From: Thereva unica
Lineage: Eukaryota; Arthropoda; Insecta; Diptera; Therevidae
DNA: 64,000 nt
Assembly (NCBI GenBank): GCA_949987705.1
Contig: OX465282.1
Location: forward strand, 95,654,070 to 95,718,069
Direction: 5' to 3'
In this document: one piece after another, positions 10,022 through 19,668 of the stretch
How positions within the stretch are numbered: the first letter of the stretch is position 1
Layout: every line of letters begins with the position of its first letter
The notes under the pieces: generated by a model
What the model saw: the letters and a program-made list of their open reading frames with translations, nothing else
Database searches by the model: none
Told to the model about the DNA's origin: nothing
Made by a program: the position numbers and the translations under genes

Positions 10022-11512
10022 ATGGGTCGAAAGTTAGTGAATTTGCGCACTGTGGAGTTGAAAAGCGAATTAAGTAAGCGCTCGTTGTCAACAGTGGGGG
10101 CTAAAAATGCCCTAACCGCCCTGCTTCGAGAAGCTATGGTGAACGAAGGTAAGGATCCTGAAACCTACATGTTTGAAGACGAGGTAGAAGCGGAACCAGA
10201 AGAATCGACAGTGAGTATGGCAGAACTCTTTAAGACATTGATGGTGATGAAAGAGGCGCAAGAACGTGCATCGGCAGAGATGAAGGAAGCGCAAGAACGG
10301 TCATCAGCTGCGCAAGAACGGTCATCAGCTGCGCAAGAACGTGCATCAGCAGAGATGAAGGAAGCGACAACAGAGATCAAGACGGAAGTGTTGGCGTTAA
10401 AAGATGAACAGAAATTATTAGCAGTAGCTCATGAACGCTCGTTAGCAGAACTCAAAGAGTCTATGGAAGAACAGAGAAACCAGATGGAGCAAAAATTCGA
10501 ACTAATGTCACTCTCTGTTGATAAAAAGCTGGATAACGTAAAGGAAAATGTGAGGAATGATCTGGAAAATCTCGAATCTTCCATCAAAGCAAATGTAGAG
10601 AATGATCTGGAAAAGCTCGAAAATTCCATGAGGGAAAATGATGAAAAGTTGAAGATTGAGCTAGAATCGGTCAGAGCCGAGCTAGAAAGGGTAAAGATTC
10701 ACCACCCAGCGACGGCATCTCACGAAGTCATCGGAGTTAGGAAACTGCAGCCTCCAACTTTCGACGGGCAAAGCCCATGGTCTACTTATAAGCTCCAATT
10801 CGAAGCAGCAGCAGCAGGCAATTGCTGGACTGAGGAGGAGAAAGCAACGGCCTTAACGTTGTCACTAAGGGGCACAGCAGCAGAAATATTGCAGTCAATA
10901 CCAGCAGAACATCGCAACAGCTACGGGTTCTTAGTTCAAGCGCTGGAAATGCGTTACGGTGATCAGCACATGCAAGAGGTTTATCGACTTCAACTTCGCA
11001 ATCGACTTCAAAAGCCAGGAGAAACTTTACAACAACTATGCGCCGATATCGAGAGGTTAGTGCATCTGGCTTATCCTAGCTTCGGCCAAGACTACATCAA
11101 CGAAGTAGCAAGAGAGGCTTTCCTTAACTCTTTTGCTGACCGGGATCTACAACAAGCAGCCAGATTGGCCGGAAAGAAGAATACCGCAGAAGTTTTGGCA
11201 TATGCTCTGGCATACGAGGCAGCGAGGCAAGCATCAAGAAGTGCAGTCCGCCTCAGAGAGATCCACACAACAGAGGATAGTTGCAACAGAATGAATGCAA
11301 CGGAAGTACGCGGTCGACTCCGATGCTGGAACTGTAGTGAACCGGGTCATTTGCAAAGGAATTGCAGAAAGCGCAGGAGAGCAGAGTCTCCCGAAAATAG
11401 GAGTGGCGGAACTTGCTGTGAAAAATGCGGACATCGGCAGAAAGGTGACCAGAGGGAGGCCGAAAACAATGACTCCGTGTCTCCCCGCAGACAGCAGCAG
11501 GGAAACGAATAA
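10022..11512 (+). CDS. Gypsy Gag polyprotein with N-terminal SAP-like segment, coiled coil and zinc knuckle
   Basis: 496 residues starting MGRKLVNLRTVELKSELSKR. Residues about 6-40 resemble a SAP DNA-binding helix pair (LRTVELKSEL...LSTVGAKNALTALL). Residues about 70-230 form a long heptad-rich coiled coil with short tandem repeats of the type QERSSAA and QERASAEMKEA. Residues about 245-410 match the retrotransposon Gag domain (TYKLQFEAAA, ALEMRYGDQH). A CX2CX4HX4C knuckle (CWNCSEPGHLQRNC) lies near 438-451, followed by a basic tail and a second Cys cluster (CCEKCGH). Gag forms the particle and packages RNA. The frame is intact. Confidence 0.9.
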   Translation: MGRKLVNLRTVELKSELSKRSLSTVGAKNALTALLREAMVNEGKDPETYMFEDEVEAEPEESTVSMAELFKTLMVMKEAQERASAEMKEAQERSSAAQERSSAAQERASAEMKEATTEIKTEVLALKDEQKLLAVAHERSLAELKESMEEQRNQMEQKFELMSLSVDKKLDNVKENVRNDLENLESSIKANVENDLEKLENSMRENDEKLKIELESVRAELERVKIHHPATASHEVIGVRKLQPPTFDGQSPWSTYKLQFEAAAAGNCWTEEEKATALTLSLRGTAAEILQSIPAEHRNSYGFLVQALEMRYGDQHMQEVYRLQLRNRLQKPGETLQQLCADIERLVHLAYPSFGQDYINEVAREAFLNSFADRDLQQAARLAGKKNTAEVLAYALAYEAARQASRSAVRLREIHTTEDSCNRMNATEVRGRLRCWNCSEPGHLQRNCRKRRRAESPENRSGGTCCEKCGHRQKGDQREAENNDSVSPRRQQQGNE

Positions 11513-11523
11513 AGACTAACTCC

Positions 11524-11919
11524 ATGGGGCGGGAGTTGGTCGGGGAAATCGAAGCCCCCGGTGTCATCATCACCACTATCAAACAACTGCAGCGTAGTGG
11601 CAACAGCCTGGTCATCGAAGGAAAGATTGGAGCTGAAAAATGCACAATAACTGTAGACACTGGTGCTTCAAAATCTGTTATCCGGGCTGACATGGTCGGC
11701 AATAAATGGCTGAAAGACGCACGCCAATACAGACTGAAAACTGCAACAGGAGAGCCAGTACGATTACACGGGGAAATTATGTTGGATGTGGTTCTTGCTG
11801 ACATTGGATTTTCACATTCGTTCCTGGTAGCTGATATAACAGACGAGTGTATTATCGGTCTGGACTTTATGAAAGCACATAAAATTCTACTGGACATTGG
11901 AGAGGAAATACTGAGATGA
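11524..11919 (+). CDS. Gypsy Pol, aspartic protease segment
   Basis: This frame, shifted -1 relative to Gag and open upstream into the end of gag, encodes a retropepsin-type domain. The active site VDTGASKSVI is at residues about 44-53 and the flap-distal CIIGLDFM near 117-124. It ends at a TGA (11917-11919) while the RT frame opens just before (from 11915). One base is therefore missing or added around 11905-11920 compared with a continuous pol. Access from Gag by -1 frameshifting is an inference from the frame relation. Confidence 0.8.
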   Translation: MGRELVGEIEAPGVIITTIKQLQRSGNSLVIEGKIGAEKCTITVDTGASKSVIRADMVGNKWLKDARQYRLKTATGEPVRLHGEIMLDVVLADIGFSHSFLVADITDECIIGLDFMKAHKILLDIGEEILR

Positions 11920-11935
11920 CAACAAGGAGATTCCA

Positions 11936-13948
11936 ATGGCCACAGGATCCACTTGTTATTCGCAGCTGAAAGTCGTCGCTCGTGAAGATACCGTGCTTCC
12001 TCCGTGTGCTGAGAAATTGGTACGAGCGATAGTCGATGGTGATCCCGGGAGCTACCGATTTTACCTTATAGAACCAGAAAAAACGGAACAAAGCAAAAAT
12101 ATAGCAATTGGAAAATGTCTGGTGAGCATCGACGACAAGAAGGAGGTGTTCGTGAGAGTGCTAAATACTAACGAACGAGAAGTACGATTGAAGAAGGATA
12201 CGGTTTTGGGAAAAGGAGAGCCGGCAGAACAGATTACATTAGTGGAGTGCGCTAACATCGAAACGGTTCCAAAACCAAAGCCAAAGGCCACGAAATTAGT
12301 AAACGCAGTGCTCTCAACTAGTTGTCTTGAACAAAAACAGTATCTCCAGGCAAGGAAATTAGTAGAGGATTTCAGTGATATCTTCGCCATGAGAGATGAT
12401 GACTTTGGGAAAACGGACATCGTTCAACACAGGATCGACACCAAAGATGCCCAGCCAATTAAACAACCGCCGAGAAGACTACCACTAGCCAAGCGGGAGG
12501 AAGCAGCCGGTATGATTGAAGATATGAGAAGACAAGGCCTTATAGAGGAGTCGAAAAGCCCTTGGATGTCTCCCGTGGTTCTAGTCAGAAAGAAAGATGG
12601 CAGTACAAGATTTTGCGTGGATTATCGGCGGTTAAACGACATCACTAAAAAGGACAGCTACCCATTACCTCGTATCGATGACACACTGGATACTCTCTCT
12701 GGAGCTAAATGGTTTTCTACCTTGGATCTTAAGAGCGGCTACTGGCAAGTCGAAATTCATCCGGAGGACCGAGAAAAGACAGCCTTCTCTGTAGGAAACG
12801 GCCTGTGGCAGTTTACAGTCATGCCGTTTGGACTGTGTAATGCTCCAGCTACATTCGAACGACTGATGGAATGCGTCTTGCGAGGACTGACATGGAAGAC
12901 TTGTCTGGTTTATTTGGACGATATCATCGTCGTTGGAAAAAGTTTCGAGGAACATCTGGGCAATCTACGAGAGGTTTTCCAAAAGTTGAGAACAGCCCAA
13001 CTGAAACTCAGTTCTAAAAAGTGCGTACTGTTCAGAAACCAAGTCAACTATCTCGGACATGTGGTTTCATCCAATGGAGTTCAAACAGATCCTGAGAAAA
13101 TAACAGCGGTTAAGAATTGGCCCACACCGAAGGATAAACATGAACTTCGAAGCTTTTTGGGACTTGCCACCTATTATAGGCGTTTTGTCAGGAATTTTGC
13201 TGACATAGCTGAGGAATTACATAAACTGACAGAAAAAGGAAAACCATTTATCTGGACAGAAAAGTGCGAGGAAAGTTTCAACACACTAAAACGAGGACTT
13301 TGCCAAGCACCAATACTCACATACCCGAAGCCAGGCGAAAGATTCATATTGGATACAGACGCGAGTAATGTCGGGATTGGTGCAGTGCTATCACAAAACT
13401 TCGACGGACACGAAAAGGTCATAGCTTATTACAGTAGAGCGCTGTCAAAATCGGAGCGGAATTACTGTGTCACAAGACGGGAACTATTGGCAATCGTGGA
13501 CTCAACTAAACACTTCCACAAGTATCTCTATGGGCAAAACTTCATCCTTCGAACGGATCATGCAGCATTAAAATGGCTGATGCAATTCAAAAACCCTGAA
13601 GGACAAGTGGCAAGATGGATAGAGAGACTTCAGTCCTACGACTTCAATATAGACCACAGAAAGGGAAGAAACCATGGAAATGCAGATGCACTCTCCCGGC
13701 GACCATGCGTACCAGACTGCAAACATTGTGGACGTATCGAGGAAAAGTGTCAAAGGACGACAGTCGAGCCAACGACAGGATGGGATGACCAGGGACTCCG
13801 AGACGCCCAACGCGACGACTCGGATATTTCTTCAATTCTGACATGGAAGGAATACGAGGAAAAGCCTGAATGGAAGGACATTGCTGAGAGGAGCGAGACC
13901 CTGAAGAGCTATTGGGCCCAATGGGATTCCTTGTACATTGAGCGATGA
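11936..13948 (+). CDS. Gypsy Pol, reverse transcriptase and RNase H
   Basis: Residue numbers are counted from the ATG at 11936, though the segment is probably translated from upstream. RT fingers and palm span about 180-400, with FCVDYRRLNDIT, STLDLKSGYWQVEI, MPFGLCNAPATFERLM and the catalytic YLDDIIVVG near 325. Connection and RNase H follow, with FILDTDASNVGIGAVLSQ near 468 and RRELLAIV and DALSRRP downstream. It stops at TGA 13946-13948 after SLYIER. The same frame goes on as integrase immediately afterwards, so the TGA is an in-frame nonsense change within pol. Confidence 0.9.
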   Translation: MATGSTCYSQLKVVAREDTVLPPCAEKLVRAIVDGDPGSYRFYLIEPEKTEQSKNIAIGKCLVSIDDKKEVFVRVLNTNEREVRLKKDTVLGKGEPAEQITLVECANIETVPKPKPKATKLVNAVLSTSCLEQKQYLQARKLVEDFSDIFAMRDDDFGKTDIVQHRIDTKDAQPIKQPPRRLPLAKREEAAGMIEDMRRQGLIEESKSPWMSPVVLVRKKDGSTRFCVDYRRLNDITKKDSYPLPRIDDTLDTLSGAKWFSTLDLKSGYWQVEIHPEDREKTAFSVGNGLWQFTVMPFGLCNAPATFERLMECVLRGLTWKTCLVYLDDIIVVGKSFEEHLGNLREVFQKLRTAQLKLSSKKCVLFRNQVNYLGHVVSSNGVQTDPEKITAVKNWPTPKDKHELRSFLGLATYYRRFVRNFADIAEELHKLTEKGKPFIWTEKCEESFNTLKRGLCQAPILTYPKPGERFILDTDASNVGIGAVLSQNFDGHEKVIAYYSRALSKSERNYCVTRRELLAIVDSTKHFHKYLYGQNFILRTDHAALKWLMQFKNPEGQVARWIERLQSYDFNIDHRKGRNHGNADALSRRPCVPDCKHCGRIEEKCQRTTVEPTTGWDDQGLRDAQRDDSDISSILTWKEYEEKPEWKDIAERSETLKSYWAQWDSLYIER

Positions 13949-15112
13949 GTATTAATGCGCAAATGGGAAACCGCTGACGGTACCTCTCATCGAATGCAGG
14001 TATTAGTCCCTCGCGTTAGAATAAGGGAAATTCTCGAGGAGTGTCATAACGGCGCATCAGGAGGGCATCTGGGAGTCAATAAAACTTTGGCAAAAATAAG
14101 AGATAGATTCTATTGGCTTCACATGCGAGACGATGTTGCAGACTGGTGCCGTAAATGCACAACCTGTGCCAGCAGCAAGGGCCCTCGGGTAAGAACAAAA
14201 GGAGAAATGCAGCAATACAACGTGGGAGCCCCATTTGAAAGAATCGCAATTGATGTGGCGGGACCTTTTCCGGTGTCAGACCGAGGAAATCGTTACATTT
14301 TGGTGATCATGGACTACTTCATTAAGTGGCCCGAAGCATATGCCATTCCAAATCAGGAAGCAATCACTGTTGCAGAGGAATTAGTGAACAATTGGATCTG
14401 CAGATTTGGTGTTCCTCATGAGCTTCATTCTGACCAAGGGAGAAACTTTGAATCTCAAGTTTTTCAAGAAGTATGTAAGATACTTGGAGTGAAGAAGACC
14501 AGGACGACGCCCCTTCATCCCCAGTCCGATGGAATGGTAGAGCGATTCAACAGGACAATGCTAGAACACCTAAGGAAAGTTGTTAGTGAGCACCAGTGTG
14601 ACTGGGGCAGTTACATCCCTATATTTCTAATGGCATATCGGACAGCGGTTCATAATTCCACAGGACAAACCCCTTGTAGTGTGATTTTTGGAAGACAAAT
14701 CCGGCTGCCAAGCGACTTGAAATTTATGACACCTGTTGAAAGCAACGAGTCTACTGGCGGTTATACAGGTGAACTTCGTGATCGACTCGCAGATATCCAT
14801 CAGCTTGCAAGGAAGAACCTTAAGATAGCCAGTGACAGGATGAAAACTAGGTACGACCTCCGAGCAAACTGTAGCGGATACCAGGAAGGTGACCTCGTTT
14901 GGCTGTTCAACCCTCGACGACGAAAAGGCAAGTCTCCGAAACTTCAGCGCCAGTGGGAGGGGCCCTATAAAATCCTAACACGGATCAACGATGTTGTCTA
15001 CAGGATTCAACAAGGACCCAAAGCCAAGAAGAAGATTGTGCACATAGACAGGCTGTGCCCATATCATCAGCCGGATCCAGGATGGACAACTGTTCGGGAC
15101 GAACAGTCCTAA
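13949..15112 (+). CDS. Gypsy Pol, integrase
   Basis: In the same frame as RT, directly after the TGA. The zinc-binding HHCC module is visible (ECHNGASGGHLGVNKTL ... WCRKCTTCASSKG). The core has IAIDVAGPF (first Asp), LHSDQGRNF (second Asp) and DGMVERFNRT (Glu), and the C-terminal part (YQEGDLVWLFNPRRRKGKSP, GPYKILTRI) is a GPY/F-like module. All three catalytic acids are present. The frame ends just before the polypurine tract. Confidence 0.9.
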   Translation, partial: VLMRKWETADGTSHRMQVLVPRVRIREILEECHNGASGGHLGVNKTLAKIRDRFYWLHMRDDVADWCRKCTTCASSKGPRVRTKGEMQQYNVGAPFERIAIDVAGPFPVSDRGNRYILVIMDYFIKWPEAYAIPNQEAITVAEELVNNWICRFGVPHELHSDQGRNFESQVFQEVCKILGVKKTRTTPLHPQSDGMVERFNRTMLEHLRKVVSEHQCDWGSYIPIFLMAYRTAVHNSTGQTPCSVIFGRQIRLPSDLKFMTPVESNESTGGYTGELRDRLADIHQLARKNLKIASDRMKTRYDLRANCSGYQEGDLVWLFNPRRRKGKSPKLQRQWEGPYKILTRINDVVYRIQQGPKAKKKIVHIDRLCPYHQPDPGWTTVRDEQS

Positions 15113-15123
15113 GGAGGGGGCAA
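15111..15123 (+). other. Polypurine tract of the gypsy element
   Basis: AAGGAGGGGGCAA abuts the 3' LTR and follows the integrase stop at once. This is the standard position for plus-strand DNA priming. Confidence 0.85.
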
Positions 15124-15635
15124 TGTGATGATTTATGCGCCATCTGTTTGTGAAAAAGCATAATCAACGATTGTCGATAAAAACTCTGGTTGATGTCTGA
15201 ACTAATGCTTTATGTACTAAACTAAAATTGGAACGCGCGATAAGTGAAGACAACTTCAAGCTTCTGGACGAAAAGAAAAGAACATACCACTAGGCTCGAG
15301 AAAAGGGACTCGAGAAGGTTCCAGAAGTTAAATAAAGGTGGAGCTTGGATATAAAAGCGGCTTGCAGGCGCTGAGAGAGTCAGTTTTGATTTGAAAGGCG
15401 ATAAAGTGTTCTAAAGTGAAAACAGTGAAAAGTGGTGATTTAAAAGTAAACTATAAAGCGATAGATAGAGTTTAATAGTGCGAGTTATTAAATTTAAAGT
15501 GATTATAGTGAACTGTAAGGATTGTGTTTGTAATTAAATTGTGTTTCGGTTTGTAATAAATAAATTTTGTGTGGATAATTAAAAGTGTATTCCTTAATTA
15601 ATCCTACGAATCCGTTAAGCCGTAAAAACGTAACA
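15124..15635 (+). repeat. 3' LTR of the gypsy element
   Basis: 512 bp, the same as the 5' LTR except T at 15599. It is followed by ATAA, the target duplication. Confidence 0.95.
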
Positions 15636-15984
15636 ATAATTTTAATCATGGAAAATTCTATTTAATTTTATACAGACCAATGTGTTGGCTTATAACGTCA
15701 ATTATTTTAGTGCTGATTTACCTGTCAGGCTCTTTTATTTGATACCCATGTCGGGTCGGGGGTCTGGGAACACAAATGCAAAAATCGGCCGCCATACATA
15801 TGTATGTATGTGCAAAATTTGAAATTGATAGGTTGAATGGAAGTAGTTAAATAAAGTTAAATGTTTTTTTTGTTAACGATTTTTGTTAATGGTTTTTAAA
15901 ACGTTTTTATTAGTTCGCTTTCTTGTCTGTCTGTTTGTCCGGTACAAATTTTGCAATAGATTTTTTGAATACTTACAGCTTTAG

Positions 15985-16570
15985 CTCCGATGACAATGCA
16001 ATATTGTATACTCAATATACCGTTAGATCCACTGTGGCCGTCTCAAGAGGGCGGATTTACATTTTCTTCACAGCCCCTTGGGAATGGGTATCAAATGAAA
16101 GGGCATTATAAGTAGAATAAAATAGGCTATGTCGTAAGATCCACAGCGGTCATCTCAAGAACCACCCCCGCGACATGGGTATCAAATAAAAGGGTGTGAT
16201 AAGTAGAATTTAATAAGCAGTATATTTTACTCAATATGCCATTAGATCCATGGCGGCCGTCTCAACAGGGCGGATTACCATTGTCATCGCAACCCCCACG
16301 ACAATAGTATCAAATGAAAGGGCATCATAAGTAGAATACAATAGGCTATGTCGTTAGGTCCAAGACGGCCATCTCAACAGGACGGGTTTCCATTTTCTTC
16401 ACAACCCCTTCAGCATGTGTACCAAATGAAAGGGTATGATAAGTATAATGCACTAAGCAATACAGTATACTCAATATACCGTTAGATTTATGGAGGCCGT
16501 CTTAAGGTGGATTATCATTATCTTCACAGTCTCTTGGACATGGGTATCAATTGAAAGAGTGTTAATTAAT
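15985..16570 (+). repeat. Degenerate tandem repeat, about five copies of about 91-128 bp
   Basis: Recurring phrases mark the monomers: TATCAAATGAAAGGG (near 16089, 16180, 16308, 16419, 16544), TAAGTAGAAT, CCGTTAGATCCA and GGCCGTCTCAACAGGGCGG. Spacings are about 91, 128, 111 and 125 bp, so the array has lost and gained pieces. No long reading frame spans it. It is probably an old satellite or the body of a decayed element. Confidence 0.7.
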
Positions 16571-16618
16571 AAAGCTGTTTTTTTATTGGTCATCCTACGA
16601 ACTTATTGAGGAATTATA

Positions 16619-17889
16619 CGGGTGCGCCATCTGAAACGGGTCAATAGAAAAGTCGAATAACTTTGACAATTTTCAACCGATTGGCTTCATCAATACGGTT
16701 TTGTAAAGTTTGATCCAGTACAATTTTAACCATGTATCGCTATACACCTCAAGAACGCGCCGTCAGTTGTGCTAACCCAGCGTGCATATCGCCGAAAATA
16801 TCGTGGCCGTGCTGCACCCAAAAGTGATACGATATGTCGTTTATCCTCAAATTTTTTTGAACATGGATCTGTAGCAGATTTTAAACAACATCCAAAACCA
16901 CGCCCACGTCGTTCAAATGAAAATATCGAAGCTGTTCAGGAGAGTGTTACTGAGAATCCTAATGTTTCGTACCGGCGCCGATCTCAGCAGTTAAACATTA
17001 GTGGAACTACTGTAAGGCGCATTTTGAAGAAAGATCTTAAAATGTTTCCATATAAAGTGCAATTATCTCAAAGATTCTTGGAAACAGACAAGCCACGTCG
17101 CTTGACTTACGCGAAAAAAGTCATTCGAATTGAAGAAGTTGAGCCAGATTTTTGGGAGAAAATTCTTATGACAGATGAGGCTCATTTCACACTCTCTGGC
17201 GCCGTCAACAAACAAAATTGTCGCTTTTGGGGCACCGATAACCCTCATATTATCCACGAAAGACCTTTGCACGACCAGAAGGTGACTGTTTGGGCTGGTG
17301 TTTGCTCGCAAACCATCATTGGGCCGTTCTTCTTTAGACCTGGTGAGACAATCAACGGCGATCGGTATAGATGGATGTTGGCGCACTTTGTGTTACCCCA
17401 AATGCGTGAAAAAGGCCTGGAAAATTTTTGGTTCCAACAAGATGGTGCTACATGCCACACAGCAACTGCAACAATGGACTATTTGCGTCGGAAATTCCCG
17501 GGACGTGTTGTATCCAAAAACGGCGATATTGACTGGCCGCCAAGATCCCCAGATATGACACCGCCAGATTTCTTTTTGTGGGGATTTTTGAAGAGAAAAG
17601 TTTATGCCAACAAGCCGAAGACCATAGAAGATCTAAAAGATAACATTCGAGCTGAAATGGCAGCTATCTCGCCCGAGATGCTGGTGAATGTGATGGAAAA
17701 CGCCAAAAAAAGAGCCCGCTTTTGTATTCGAAATAAAGGGGGTCATTTGATCGATGTTGTTTTTGGGAAATAGCTCAAAGAAATTGTAAAAAGGTCATCT
17801 TGATAATAAAAAAAAAAAAAATTTGGAATATATTGAAAATTGTCAAAGTTATTCGACTTTTCTATTGACCCGTTTCAGATGGCGCACCC
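16619..17889 (+). mobile_element. Mariner-type element, DD41D (rosa-like)
   Basis: The inverted repeat GGGTGCGCCATCTGAAACGG and its continuation match for 57 bp without a mismatch between the left end (16620-16676) and the right end (17833-17889). TA flanks both sides (16617-16618, 17890-17891), the Tc1/mariner duplication. A single transposase frame fills the middle. The long perfect inverted repeats suggest a recent copy. Confidence 0.9.
16732..17773 (+). pseudogene. DD41D mariner transposase with an N-terminal frameshift
   Basis: A likely start ATG at 16732 opens MYRYTPQERAV but is out of frame with the main ORF, which is open from 16769 (LTQRAYRRKYRGRAAPKSDT). A small deletion or frameshift lies around 16755-16768. 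Helix-turn-helix segments precede the catalytic core. Counting from 16769, the acids are D136 (LMTDEAHF), D225 (FQQDGATCH) and D267 (SPDMTPPDFFLWG), with 41 residues between the last two. That spacing defines the rosa branch known from Ceratitis rosa. The rest of the frame is intact to the TAG. With the N-terminal defect it probably cannot make the full protein. Confidence 0.85.
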
Positions 17890-17891
17890 TA

Positions 17892-18554
17892 TGTATATGT
17901 AAGGTACGTAAGGTACATATTTCCGTTTTTGTATTTTTAAATTATAAATAAAAAAATTAAATCTTCTAAAGTTGTCAATATGTCTTGTTTTTTATCTGTA
18001 AAAATTCAAAACCGGTTTCAACCAACCGGAACTCAGGCTTTATTTTTTCTGAGCTCAACATGTGAAAATGTATGGGACCAATAGATATTTGAATACCTAG
18101 ATACAAAGCAATCGAGCGGCTGCGGAAGCCAAGGTGGATTTCGAATTCGCCATTTTGATAGGCTTTTTGATTTCATCGCATGAGAATTTTAATCTATTTT
18201 CGGGCCCTGTCTGTCTTGGAGCCCAGGCAGTTACCAAGAGACGAGTCAACTTCGGCGGAGTAACGTGCCAGACGTAAGGAACAAGTCAAGAAGGGGGTTC
18301 CGTGGCCCGCAATGTCAGGGATTCTAGTCGGATAATTCGCAATTTACCTCAGCGTTCTTCTCTTTATACGTTATTTATCCATTGTTATCCATCTTATCTT
18401 TTTCATCAACTAATTCAATTTGCGTTGGTCAAATGTTTTTCTCTGCTTTTCCTTATATGTAAATATATTGTTTACTGTGGAATGATTTTATATCATTTGC
18501 AGTTTATATCTAAATAATTTGACCGATTTCTACAATTTTGGTTTGTTTTCAGTA
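17892..18554. other. Unassigned sequence left of the tandem array
   Basis: No supported gene. The phrase CGAATTCGCCATTTTG near 18140 resembles GAAATTCGCCATTTTGAG inside the array (18639). The GC-rich stretch 18200-18310 is not recognised. Confidence 0.3.
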
Positions 18555-18556
18555 GC

Positions 18557-19493
18557 TACAGATATCTTACTTGCCCGGCTCGGAATTACTTCTGCTCTAA
18601 GATACGTGGAAATGATACAACTAATTAGGCAACTAAAATCGAAATTCGCCATTTTGAGTGAATTGCGAATAATTTTTTACTGAGATGGTTTTTCACAATA
18701 AAACTGTTCTGTACTGTAATATTTCGGTTTTTTTCTAATAAATTGTGGTTAACTTTGTCTTCAATACTATTAGTGCCTTAATATAGAATTCATTGTCTTT
18801 ATTATTTATTTCCATTTTTGTAATTTTGATTTTCAAGAACTTCACAACTTCCTGGTTAGGTTTCATTCAAAAAGGAAAGCAGCTAATAATAGCATGATTA
18901 CCACCAATAACTAACTGTTCACTTAACTACCTTGCGGAGATTTGTGGTGTGGTGTGATGGTCTAAAAAACGGAAAAGCTGTATGTTCTCCTCTCAGAATA
19001 AGCTGATTGGAATCAAAAATAAAGTTATTTAAACTTATACCAAAAATTACAGCATGCATACACAGATTGCTTAAACAAATAAACTGTTTATTAAAATGCT
19101 ACAAAGAATCTATTAATTAATGGTTCCAACCACTGACATGAAAAGAATGGACTGCTCATCAGAACAATTTCATGGGACCAATTCCTTCCATAGGTGCCAA
19201 ACATTTTTTCACTGACATGTACCCTTTTGTAAATTTATTTTTAAATTCGTATTTGTAAGATCGAAACTAAATAAATTTTGTTAAAGCAATGAGAAATTAA
19301 TTTTCGATGATCCCTTTTAAAATGCTTTTCTACATTAATACAAATGTTTATGTTAAAAAAAAGCAAGGTTTCCTATCTACGTCTCTTTCAACAAATTCCC
19401 TGGCTAATGGGGAAAAGGGAAAGTAAAAAGTCACTGCACCCGTTGATATATGAATACTAAAGATGGAGTGTAAAGTGCGATCAAAAGTGAAGC
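18557..19493. other. Unit spacer without recognised genes (copy 1; also 26085-27021 and 33613-34549)
   Basis: AT-rich non-coding sequence from the array junction to the MITE. No frame or repeat is recognised. The copies differ at one base here (19112 A, 26640 A, 34168 T). Confidence 0.4.
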
Positions 19494-19668
19494 AATGGCC
19501 GCGTTTACGTCCGAGTTACTTTAACTCTGTTAAGCTAGCACTGTTAACGTAGCACCGTTTCTAGCGGGCCATCTGATAATTCACATTTTACAACTAATAA
19601 CAAGCAAAAATAATAACATTTCTCATTTTACAAATAAGAAAAAGCAAAAAATTAATAATAAAAAGAAT

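Larger units (their letters stand above)
9398..15635 (+). mobile_element. Gypsy-type LTR retrotransposon, full length (6,238 bp)
   Basis: Two 512-bp direct LTRs, each TGTGATGATT...CGTAACA, flank gag and pol. ATAA is duplicated at 9394-9397 and 15636-15639. A primer binding site, gag, protease, RT-RNase H, integrase and polypurine tract occur in standard Ty3/gypsy order; no envelope-like frame follows integrase. The two LTRs differ at one position that I found (9873 A versus 15599 T), so insertion is recent, yet pol carries one frameshift and one in-frame stop. Confidence 0.95.

Noticed and set aside
9398..15635. An envelope gene in the gypsy element
   Set aside because: Integrase ends at the polypurine tract and no further frame exists before the 3' LTR.
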